Source of the DNA: Parachlamydiaceae bacterium
GTDB lineage: Bacteria; Chlamydiota; Chlamydiia; Chlamydiales; Parachlamydiaceae
Reading direction: 5' to 3'
DNA length: 5,550 nucleotides
Assembly (NCBI GenBank): GCA_013817115.1
Contig: JACDDG010000182.1
Location: forward strand, 1-5,550
Shown: positions 1 through 5,118 of the stretch, piece by piece
How the letters are laid out: every line of letters starts with the position of its first letter
How positions within the stretch are numbered: the stretch's first letter is position 1
Notes under the pieces: model-generated
Databases searched by the model: none
Told to the model about the DNA's origin: nothing
Seen by the model: the letters and a program-made list of their open reading frames with translations, nothing else
Position numbers and translations under genes: made by a program

Positions 1-2
1 AA

Positions 3-809
3 GAATATGTTTACACCATTATCACCTTGGAAGGGAAGCAGAAACTTAAATTGACAGTAAAATTTCAAATTTAGGCCATATTTCTGACATGCCAGTAAAT
101 TGTGTTCCTCAATCATTTTAATATTTGGTGCGTTTGAAGCCAAACCATCTTCAAGTATAATTCCTTTGAGATGCGGATGCTCACGGCGAAAATTTTCAAG
201 AAAGCGTTTGCATGCATTTCTCTCGCAATCATTTTTTGTATGACCATCTTGATTCAAGATTACTTCGGGACAAAGAGGGATCACATTTGACTTGTCAGGA
301 TGAACAATGCAGGCTCCAAACATTTGATGATAGTAAGAGACTTTGCCATTACTATGCTTTTTCACACAACATTGAGGACAGGAAATCGCACTTGAAGAAA
401 AATACCCTGTTCCACCACCGGAAATCAAGACGTGGCCGTCATGAAACTCAAAATCCTCTAGTGCTTTGCCCCTTTGTGCTAATGCAAATAGTCTCGTAAA
501 AATAGATCTTAATTCATCCGGATTTAGAGAATCTAATCGTTCTCGTAGATATGTGTCAGAAGGTGGTTTATTTACATGATAGAGGTTTTTCAAATTTTGA
601 ATAACAGGAAGATCAGTACGTTTTTTATCAAAATCTAGTAGAGAAGGGAATTTTAGACCAAAAATAGCAAGCCCTGACATGAGGTGGTCTGAAAGAGAGA
701 TAGCAGGATCTTTTCGGAATTGACGAGGATCGGAAATCTTGGATACTTGCTCATAAACTGAGTTAAGTAATCCCGGTACGCTAAGATTTTTTCTAAATGA
801 AGCTGTCAT
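3..809 (-). CDS. DDE transposase, N-terminal part (runs off left edge)
   Basis: This minus-strand frame is open from ATG at 809-807 to the left edge, giving 269 codons with no stop. The frame is closed upstream by a stop at 854-852, and AAAGGG lies a few bases before the ATG. The translation matches a recognisable DDE transposase pattern (ISNCY/IS4-like, often just called transposase in Legionella and chlamydia-like genomes). It has a GTGYFSS motif (133-139), a CPQCC cysteine cluster (144-148), a YYH motif (159-161), an NQDGH-x-KNDCE block (187-196), and EDGLASNAP (220-228) carrying a likely catalytic Asp at 221. The family normally reads DGT before GYFSS; here it is GGT, so the first catalytic Asp may be lost (Gly132). 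The last catalytic residue lies beyond the edge. The protein would cut and rejoin IS ends. Family assignment is from memory of the pattern; transposase identity is fairly secure, activity doubtful. Confidence 0.8.
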   Translation of the reverse strand, partial: MTASFRKNLSVPGLLNSVYEQVSKISDPRQFRKDPAISLSDHLMSGLAIFGLKFPSLLDFDKKRTDLPVIQNLKNLYHVNKPPSDTYLRERLDSLNPDELRSIFTRLFALAQRGKALEDFEFHDGHVLISGGGTGYFSSSAISCPQCCVKKHSNGKVSYYHQMFGACIVHPDKSNVIPLCPEVILNQDGHTKNDCERNACKRFLENFRREHPHLKGIILEDGLASNAPNIKMIEEHNLLACQKYGLNLKFYCQFKFLLPFQGDNGVNIF

Positions 810-937
810 AACACCCTTTTGAACAGTTGATTTGTTCAAGAGTTTACGAAATCAAAATTTATTATGCTTGGAAAAAATGCTCAGCGGGAATCGCTGGTCA
901 ATTATTATATAGAGCTGCTTTAAGAGTAGGCTTAGGA

Positions 938-966
938 TTGGACTTATGATATTCTTATCGTAGCAT
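938..966 (+). promoter_or_regulatory. Candidate weak sigma70 promoter for the ankyrin gene
   Basis: TTGGAC (938-943) and TAGCAT (961-966) are separated by 17 bp, which is ideal spacing. The -35 is close to consensus and the -10 matches 4 of 6 positions. Transcription would start about 60 bp upstream of the preferred ATG at 1036. AT-rich DNA yields such matches by chance, so this is tentative. Confidence 0.3.
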
Positions 967-1023
967 TTCCGTTGAAAAGCTATTAAGAATAGTTTTAGAG
1001 AAATGAAAACTTGGACACTAAAT

Positions 1024-1029
1024 AGGAGA
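1024..1029 (+). promoter_or_regulatory. Ribosome binding site that decides the ankyrin gene start
   Basis: AGGAGA lies 6 nt before ATG at 1036 (a second in-frame ATG follows at 1039). The longer frame starting at ATG 1003 has no comparable Shine-Dalgarno sequence upstream, and the AGGAGA would then fall inside the gene. This favours initiation at 1036 and shortens the protein by 11 residues. Confidence 0.65.
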
Positions 1030-1035
1030 ATCCTA

Positions 1036-2730
1036 ATGATGTTATCTACTTGCACTCATTCAAAAGCAGCCTTTTTTAATCAGTTGCCGGGTGGGGAACG
1101 ATCAATTTTCAAGGCTATAGAGGACAATTACAATTTTGAACGTTTGCAATCCAAACTCGCGCAAAATTCTAATAATATCAATGCGATGGAAGGAGATCTT
1201 AATTCCGTTTTACATATTCTTTGTGGCGCCGACGGCTCTAATGGAATTTCTTTGCCTTTAAGGCATGAACCTCCACATAAATTCACTCAACTCCTAATTG
1301 CTAACTGGAAAGAAAATATAGATATACGTAATTACTATGGCCACACGCCTCTTCGCTTAGCTGCAACTGTTCACTATTCCGATGCCGTGCAGCAGTTACT
1401 CAATAATGGTGCAAATCCTCAAAAAGCTTTACTCCCTTACCTAGAGTCAACAGTTGCTTTTGATAAAGATTTTAAGATTGGAGAGCTTTTATTGAGATAT
1501 GGAGCTAAAATTGATAATTCTTTGTTGTTTAACTTAGTTTGGAGTGTTAGTAATATGCTCAAAAGAGCAGAAAAAAGTGGTAATAAATTATATAATGATT
1601 TAGACCGCATTAGACATTATCATTTTAATCATCTTTATGAAAAAGTTGAATGGATTTTCAAACATGGAGCCAAAGAAAAAGGGGGCGTGCAGCTCGTTTT
1701 ACTTGATTGTTTTAGATCATTTTTATGTGGTTACGAAAATAGGTATAACATATGTGATGCTGCTATCCGACCATTGATACTTTTTTTGATAGAGAATTGC
1801 GACGATATTTCATACAAAGATCAGAATGGCTGGAGTTTGTTACACTGGGCTATTTACAGACAATGCGATGAGAAAGTGATAATGCGCTTAAAGGAAAAAG
1901 GACTTCAATCCGATGTGAAAGATCTCAATGGAATAACTCCTTATGACTTAGCTTTATTAAACATGAATCGAAAACTTATCATGTGTATGCGACCGGAAGT
2001 TAATGTCGGCGAGGTGTTTGATCAATTACAGCCTGATTTCTTTGGTGCATTAATTAAGAAGCTGCCGGTTCATCTTCGCGAGTTTAATGGGTTGCCGGCA
2101 TTGCTACGTGCAAACAACCTTTGTGCTGCTGAAAGAAGGTTACTGGCTATTTATGAGCCTATTTTATTGGAAGCTGGCAAAGATGGGACAGATCGTATGA
2201 TAACACCGATAGCTGCTGCATTGCTACAAAACGATTTTTTAAAAATTCATTATTTCATTGAGAATGGATGGAATATAAGTATTGAAAATGTCTTTTTGAA
2301 AGATTTTTTAGCTACACAAGGAAAAGTACCAAAAGGTTTTAGAGATGTTTTTGATGAGAAGTTTGGAAATTCAACATACTCTATATTCCCTGCAGACTCT
2401 ACAATTATCTCGGTCTTAAAAGCCTTAAATAGTTCCCCAGTTTCAGGAATTACTCTTTCGAGTGAATTTGATTATGCTCTAATCCATTTAGGAGAGAAAA
2501 TTACGGAAAAAGATGTTTTTGCTCTCTTTAATGCCGGTTTGAATGGTGATGTGTATTATCAGCAGACAGGGAGCAATTTGCAAAAAAAAATTAACCAGCA
2601 CTATTCTCTCTCATATTCTGATGACCGCGGTTTCCATGAATACTCAAGCCATAAGGCTATGTTAAAAATAAATGCATATGTCGATGAATTTAACATTTGT
2701 AAAACTACTGTTCACAACACAAAAGAATAG
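1036..2730 (+). CDS. Ankyrin-repeat protein, 564 aa, possible effector
   Basis: The start is set at ATG 1036 because of the AGGAGA site 6 nt upstream; an in-frame ATG at 1003 would give 575 residues. Degenerate ankyrin repeats are visible. The clearest begins near residue 96 (NYYGHTPLRLAA, then LLNNGANP). A second pair has DQNGWSLLHWA (262-272) and DLNGITPYDLALL (296-308). A weaker unit has MITPIAAALL (388-397) followed by FIENGWNI. The first 60 residues also look helical and ankyrin-like. The C-terminal 120 residues match nothing I recognise, and no signal peptide or membrane segment is evident. Ankyrin arrays bind proteins; in amoeba-associated bacteria such proteins are often type IV effectors acting in the host cell. 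That role is inferred from family and context only. The C-terminus (ending in HNTKE) shows no obvious Glu-rich Dot/Icm signal. The gene is intact and flanked by decayed DNA, suggesting that it is retained. Confidence 0.85.
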   Translation: MMLSTCTHSKAAFFNQLPGGERSIFKAIEDNYNFERLQSKLAQNSNNINAMEGDLNSVLHILCGADGSNGISLPLRHEPPHKFTQLLIANWKENIDIRNYYGHTPLRLAATVHYSDAVQQLLNNGANPQKALLPYLESTVAFDKDFKIGELLLRYGAKIDNSLLFNLVWSVSNMLKRAEKSGNKLYNDLDRIRHYHFNHLYEKVEWIFKHGAKEKGGVQLVLLDCFRSFLCGYENRYNICDAAIRPLILFLIENCDDISYKDQNGWSLLHWAIYRQCDEKVIMRLKEKGLQSDVKDLNGITPYDLALLNMNRKLIMCMRPEVNVGEVFDQLQPDFFGALIKKLPVHLREFNGLPALLRANNLCAAERRLLAIYEPILLEAGKDGTDRMITPIAAALLQNDFLKIHYFIENGWNISIENVFLKDFLATQGKVPKGFRDVFDEKFGNSTYSIFPADSTIISVLKALNSSPVSGITLSSEFDYALIHLGEKITEKDVFALFNAGLNGDVYYQQTGSNLQKKINQHYSLSYSDDRGFHEYSSHKAMLKINAYVDEFNICKTTVHNTKE

Positions 2731-2738
2731 GAAATGAA

Positions 2739-2850
2739 AAGCTATTCCCTTGGGCTTTGGGTAGCTTGGATAATAATCTATGAAGGGGTAGCGTCAAGAA
2801 TTTTTATCACGCTACCCCAAATGGGACTAACCCATTTGGGGTTTGTCCCA
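2739..2850 (+). other. Cluster of overlapping inverted repeats after the ankyrin gene; may include a terminator
   Basis: Four inverted repeats lie within 112 bp, starting 9 nt after the stop codon. Stem 1 pairs AAGCTA (2739-2744) and CCC (2747-2749) with GGG (2759-2761) and TAGCTT (2762-2767). Stem 2 is GGGGTAGCGT (2785-2794) with ACGCTACCCC (2809-2818), 10 bp perfect, 14-nt loop. Stem 3 is ACCCCAAATGGG (2814-2825) with CCCATTTGGGGT (2831-2842), 12 bp perfect, 5-nt loop. Stem 4 is TGGGAC (2822-2827) with GTCCCA (2845-2850). Stems 2 and 3 compete for bases 2814-2818, and stems 3 and 4 for 2822-2825, so they are mutually exclusive. Stem 3 is followed only by TTTGT, and a seven-T run comes at 2863-2869. 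It could therefore act as a terminator or mRNA 3' stabiliser, but it is not a textbook terminator. Confidence 0.6.
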
Positions 2851-2869
2851 AATTATGTTTGCTTTTTTT

Positions 2870-3006
2870 CGAAAGAAGAGGACTGATAGATTTAGTACTC
2901 GTACTTTTTTGTATTTTTTTATGTTGAGATTGGGAAAATGCGTTCTATGCGGCTTGTAATAGGTGCAACAATAATTAATTCAAAATGATTCGCTATATCA
3001 GACTAA
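2870..3006. other. Stretch with no supportable gene
   Basis: AT-rich sequence between the hairpin cluster and the decayed ORFs. Frames starting at 2938 (16 codons) and 2985 (20 codons) are too short, lack family features and overlap the better-looking remnant frame, so nothing is called here. Confidence 0.4.
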
Positions 3007-3263
3007 TCGTGGAAAAATCAGTTAAAGCAAGAAGCCGAAGAAAGTGAAGCAATAGCACGTAGAGAAGTAGATGAGGTGAAGAAAAGCTAATCAAAGTTAA
3101 AAATGCTAAGAAAGAAATTCAGGGGATGGATTTTGATGAGCATATTTTATATTCTCAATACAGCGAATCCAGAATATGTTTGGATTTATTAATAAATTTA
3201 TTAGAAGACGACGATAAGAAAAAAAAAGCTGCGGTTTCTTGGGCTGGGATGATTAAGTTTTAA
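3007..3263 (+). pseudogene. Decayed ORF with a charged helical segment, function unknown
   Basis: Two frames join across a likely frameshift near 3075-3088. The first (3007-3090, after a stop at 3004-3006) reads as a charged, Glu-rich helix containing NQLKQEAEESEAIARRE and has no start codon. The second (open from 3075, stop at 3261-3263) continues with EKLIKVKNAKKEIQGMDFDE, then HILYSQYSESRICLDLLINL and LEDDDKKKKAAVSWAG, ending in MIKF. The composition resembles real soluble protein sequence: acidic and basic helix faces with few rare residues. No ribosome binding site serves the internal ATG at 3126, because AGGGG abuts it directly. I do not recognise the family. It is most simply the tail of a gene broken by a frameshift and an upstream stop. 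The exact 5' limit is unknown. Confidence 0.45.
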
Positions 3264-3306
3264 TGATTAGAGGTGGACAGAATTAAAGCCAAAATAAGGA
3301 ACAAAA

Positions 3307-3508
3307 ATGATTTTTAAGCTAAGGGGTAAGAACGTGCTTTTGGAGAGAAAGCATAAGATTGTAGGAAGTTAAGCAAGGACTTTTGATTCTTCCTAATGCG
3401 CCAAAGCCATCGACTCTTACGTGCTCAGTCCATGGTATTGGAGAAAGAGTGCAGCTTAAATTAAAAGACAGCCAAGAAGTTATGATCCATCACAATGTCA
3501 GGCTATGA
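3307..3508 (+). pseudogene. Frameshifted small gene of about 66 codons, function unknown
   Basis: AAGGAA sits about 6 nt before ATG 3307. That frame gives MIFKLRGKNVLLERKHKIVGS and stops at 3370-3372. A frame shifted by +1 opens at 3365 and continues smoothly as KQGLLILPNAPKP, then TCSVHGIGERVQLKLKDS and QEVMIHHNVRL, stopping at 3506-3508. Both halves look like one compact beta-rich protein split by a single-base indel around 3365-3372. It follows the preceding remnant by about 43 bp on the same strand, so the two may once have been an operon. I do not recognise the family. An alternative is two unrelated chance ORFs, but the Pro/Gly/Val pattern of the second half argues for genuine former coding sequence. 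Confidence 0.4.
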
Positions 3509-3689
3509 AAGTGATGTTGAAGGCAATAATTATTTATTGTGGATGAACAGTATTTTTTGGGAACTTTTAGTAAAAAAACGGAAATCTAGTAAAAATAACG
3601 GAAAAATCGAACAATCAATAAATTCTATGTACTTTTAAGGTGTTAGAAGGTAAAGTTTGAGCGAATTACTTAAAAACTGAAGTATTATA
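3509..3689. other. Stretch without a supportable gene; short imperfect tandem repeat
   Basis: A 47-codon frame at 3495-3638 has no ribosome binding site, overlaps the end of the preceding remnant and is Lys/Asn-rich, so it is not called. The stretch holds two adjacent imperfect copies of a roughly 20-bp unit, TAGTAAAAAAACGGAAATC (3568-3586) and TAGTAAAAATAACGGAAAAA plus TC (3587-3608). TATAAT at 3686-3691 overlaps the next start codon, so it cannot be that gene's -10 unless translation begins further downstream. Confidence 0.35.
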
Positions 3690-3941
3690 ATGAATGAGTC
3701 CTTAAGTCAGCATTTCCAAAAGAGTGACCCGAATCATTTCAAATTAGCATTAGCTAATTTTATGGATGGGACAGATAAGCGATGCGGAATTTGCAATCAT
3801 AAATATGTCGATGTTGATGACTGCATAAAACGAAAAATATATTTGATAAAACTATTAGCCAAGAAAAGTTGGATGTATGAAGTGTTTGGATGCGAAAAAT
3901 TTAAAGAAAGTATGACTGTTGACAGGTTATGTTTTTTGTGA
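3690..3941 (+). CDS. Hypothetical 83-aa protein with a CxxC motif
   Basis: I do not recognise this protein. It has a soluble N-terminal helix (about 5-25), then C32-G-I-C35 with a further Cys at 45, reading CGICNHKYVDVDDC, which might bind a metal. A Lys-rich helix (47-60), a WMYEVFGCEKFKES segment (61-74) and a final Cys at 81 follow. The start at 3690 is the first ATG after an in-frame stop at 3678; only a weak TGAAG precedes it. The next plus-strand gene is 600 bp away and the preceding remnants may belong to the same decayed block, so this could be either a surviving small gene or a C-terminally truncated remnant. Amino-acid composition is sensible for real protein. Confidence that it is expressed is moderate to low. 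Confidence 0.45.
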   Translation: MNESLSQHFQKSDPNHFKLALANFMDGTDKRCGICNHKYVDVDDCIKRKIYLIKLLAKKSWMYEVFGCEKFKESMTVDRLCFL

Positions 3942-4109
3942 AACACCAGAAATTATAGTCATTCCAACATAAGATGCATTAGCAACCGTTATTTTTTTAA
4001 GAATCCAGCCCTGCCGTTTACAATAACGATCTTATAAAAGCGCGCAATCTGGGAAAAACTTTTTTGAAGCTATGTCGGATAAAGTATTTTAGGCAGGCTT
4101 GTTAAATCA
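3942..4109. other. Stretch without a legible gene
   Basis: This lies where the catalytic half of the minus-strand recombinase would be. A minus-strand ALL-stop-DRY reading occurs near 4025-4045 and faintly recalls the RDRALL segment that opens recombinase catalytic domains, but the match is too short to claim. No promoter, RNA gene or repeat was seen. Confidence 0.3.
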
Positions 4110-4300
4110 GCTTTAGGGCGCACTTGCTTAATAGCATTTGAGGAACGCAAATAGAGCTATTGTAGAGAAGTGGGCTCTGTCGGACTAATAACAAGCCACA
4201 GTTCGAGGATCCGCTGGCATAGATTTCAATTCTCTAGATTGACACCAAAAATCAAAGTCTTTCCAGTCTAAGCGTAGCTTTAATACGACGGCTAAGTTTT
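4110..4300 (-). pseudogene. Tyrosine recombinase (integrase) pseudogene, N-terminal domain remnant
   Basis: The minus strand reads, from about 4286 downward, LRLDWKDFDFWCQSRELK, then SMPADPRTVACY, a TAG stop (4187-4185), SDRAHFSTIALFAFLKCY, a TAA (4130-4128), ASAP and another TAA (4115-4113), all in one frame. This matches the N-terminal SAM-like core-binding domain of phage-integrase-type tyrosine recombinases, whose pattern is W-x-x-F-x-x-WC, then a PA-x-P-x-TVA-x-YL-x-D block, then S-TI-x-x-x-L. The Trp codon is at 4265-4263 and MPADP starts at 4220. The catalytic domain (Arg, His, Tyr) is not legible; downstream minus-strand sequence to 3942 shows only frame-scrambled hints. With three in-frame stops and no start codon it cannot make a working recombinase. 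It marks past integration of a mobile element. Recognition is by motif pattern, not by search. Confidence 0.6.
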
Positions 4301-4390
4301 AAACCTCCTGCCCCTCATTACTCTCTTATTTGAAGGGGTGCTTCTTGAGCATTAAACTGTAAGACTAAGTATTGCATTTGAAACCTCCTT
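4291..4390 (-). repeat. Two imperfect direct copies of a Shine-Dalgarno/start leader
   Basis: On the minus strand, copy 1 (4390-4363) has AAGGAGGTTTCAA, then ATG at 4377-4375, then CAATACTTAGTC; it opens a 19-codon frame (MQYLVLQFNAQEAPLQIRE) ending at 4318. Copy 2 (4309-4291) has AGGAGGTTTAAA joined directly to ACTTAGC. The two align if copy 2 has lost the 7 bases ATGCAAT. Restoring those bases would put an ATG in frame with the recombinase pseudogene that follows. The alignment is short, so a chance match remains possible. Confidence 0.35.
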
Positions 4391-4410
4391 AACTGAAAAT
4401 GCGGCCAATT

Positions 4411-4447
4411 TCTAACCTTCTATAAGAGTAGATTATCGAAGGTTAGA
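4411..4447. promoter_or_regulatory. Long inverted repeat upstream of the abiE-type operon, candidate operator
   Basis: TCTAACCTTC (4411-4420) pairs perfectly with GAAGGTTAGA (4438-4447). After one mismatch, ATAA (4422-4425) pairs with TTAT (4433-4436), leaving a 7-nt centre. Neither strand has a T-tract after it, so a terminator is unlikely. It lies about 43 bp upstream of the -35 box of the toxin-antitoxin promoter. Studied AbiEi antitoxins autorepress by binding inverted repeats in their promoter, so an operator role is plausible, but the distance is larger than expected. Confidence 0.5.
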
Positions 4448-4489
4448 GTTATGTAAGCAATAAGATGCATGATTTTTACATTAAAACTC

Positions 4490-4517
4490 TTGCAACATTC
4501 CGAGATTGTGGTATACT
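4490..4517 (+). promoter_or_regulatory. Sigma70-type promoter of the AbiE-like operon
   Basis: TTGCAA (4490-4495) is followed after 16 bp by TATACT (4512-4517), with TGG immediately before it forming an extended -10. Predicted transcription start is near 4524, giving a 5' leader of only about 16 nt that contains the strong ribosome binding site. It is the best promoter match in the window and is correctly placed for the gene at 4540. Confidence 0.65.
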
Positions 4518-4525
4518 TAAATTAT

Positions 4526-4532
4526 AGGAGGG
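4526..4532 (+). promoter_or_regulatory. Strong ribosome binding site of the antitoxin gene
   Basis: AGGAGGG contains a full AGGAGG that ends 8 nt before ATG 4540. It fixes the start and predicts much stronger translation than for the downstream toxin gene, which lacks such a site. That is the usual antitoxin-over-toxin arrangement. Confidence 0.75.
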
Positions 4533-4539
4533 CAGAAAA

Positions 4540-5115
4540 ATGACAGCATTACAAGAAATCATGATCCATCTGAATCCTGGACAAGTTTATAGGCGATCTG
4601 ACATCGAAAAATGGTCGAATGCTGTTGATCGTCATTTGACCCAGCTTCAAGAAGAAAGAGCTCTGCTTAAGCTATCAGGTGGGATGTACTATTGTCCAAA
4701 GGAATCTCCGTTTGGACCCGTTCCCCCAAGTGACGATGAACTTGTCAAAGCTTTTCTAAAAGATGATAGATTTCTTCTGATGACCCCAAATGCTTATAAT
4801 AGCCTCGGGGTTGGAACAACTCAGCTCTATAATGAAACTATCGTATACAACCATAAACGACATGGTGTCTTCAAATTGGGAACGCGATCGTTTCGATTTG
4901 TCTTAAAACACCACTTTCCATTGAATCTCTGTGAGGAATTTCTTCTGGTTGATTTGGTAAATCATATCGATCAATTGGCTGAAAACCGAGAACGGGTTTT
5001 AAGTCTCGTAAAGACAAAAGCACAATCAATGAATCAAGAACATCTCAAAGGTGCCCTTTTAAATTATGGTGGAGTACGCGCGAGAAAAATGCTTAAAACC
5101 ATCGCGGAAATATAG
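4540..5115 (+). CDS. AbiEi-like antitoxin (DUF6088 family), 191 aa
   Basis: This is the antitoxin and likely transcriptional repressor of a type IV AbiE-type toxin-antitoxin system. Residues 1-55 form a winged helix-turn-helix, including PGQVYRRSDIEKW, then NAVDRHLTQLQEERALLKL, and a wing ending GGMYYCP. The part from about 60 to 130 is the beta-rich AbiEi/DUF6088 domain, with DDRFLLMTPNAYNSLGVGTT, LYNETIVYNHKRHG, then FKLGTRSFRFVLKHHFP. A helical C-terminus (130-191) completes it. The length is normal for the family, which is shorter than classical AbiEi. It acts in the cytoplasm; in characterised AbiE systems the antitoxin counters the toxin without forming a stable complex and represses its own promoter. 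The toxin gene starts 3 bp after its stop codon, which supports the pairing. An extended -10 promoter and strong ribosome binding site precede it. Family assignment is from recognised sequence pattern plus gene order; I regard it as secure. Confidence 0.88.
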   Translation: MTALQEIMIHLNPGQVYRRSDIEKWSNAVDRHLTQLQEERALLKLSGGMYYCPKESPFGPVPPSDDELVKAFLKDDRFLLMTPNAYNSLGVGTTQLYNETIVYNHKRHGVFKLGTRSFRFVLKHHFPLNLCEEFLLVDLVNHIDQLAENRERVLSLVKTKAQSMNQEHLKGALLNYGGVRARKMLKTIAEI

Positions 5116-5118
5116 ACA

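Larger units (their letters stand above)
810..1035. other. Divergent intergenic region between transposase and ankyrin genes
   Basis: This AT-rich spacer separates the leftward transposase from the rightward ankyrin gene, so it should hold both promoters and one end of the insertion element. A 67-codon minus-strand frame over 852-1055 is low-complexity, hydrophobic and without family resemblance, so I do not call it. I could not identify terminal inverted repeats or a target-site duplication, because the other end of the element is outside the window. Confidence 0.4.

Noticed and set aside
212..499. 95-codon plus-strand frame
   Set aside because: It lies antisense within the transposase frame, which has clear family motifs. 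The plus-strand translation is His/Arg/Cys-rich without family features.
852..1055. 67-codon minus-strand frame
   Set aside because: It is an AT-rich hydrophobic translation that overlaps the start region of the ankyrin gene, with no recognisable motif and no convincing ribosome binding site.
2893..2910. AGTAC-TC-GTACT followed by a T-run, terminator-like
   Set aside because: The stem is only 5 bp with a 2-nt loop, too tight to form a stable terminator hairpin.
3495..3638. 47-codon plus-strand ORF
   Set aside because: There is no ribosome binding site, the composition is Lys/Asn/Ser-rich, and it overlaps the end of a better remnant frame.
3657..3691. TTGAGC and TATAAT as a promoter for the 83-codon ORF
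   Set aside because: The spacing is about 23 bp, too long, and the TATAAT overlaps the start codon, so the transcript would begin inside the gene.
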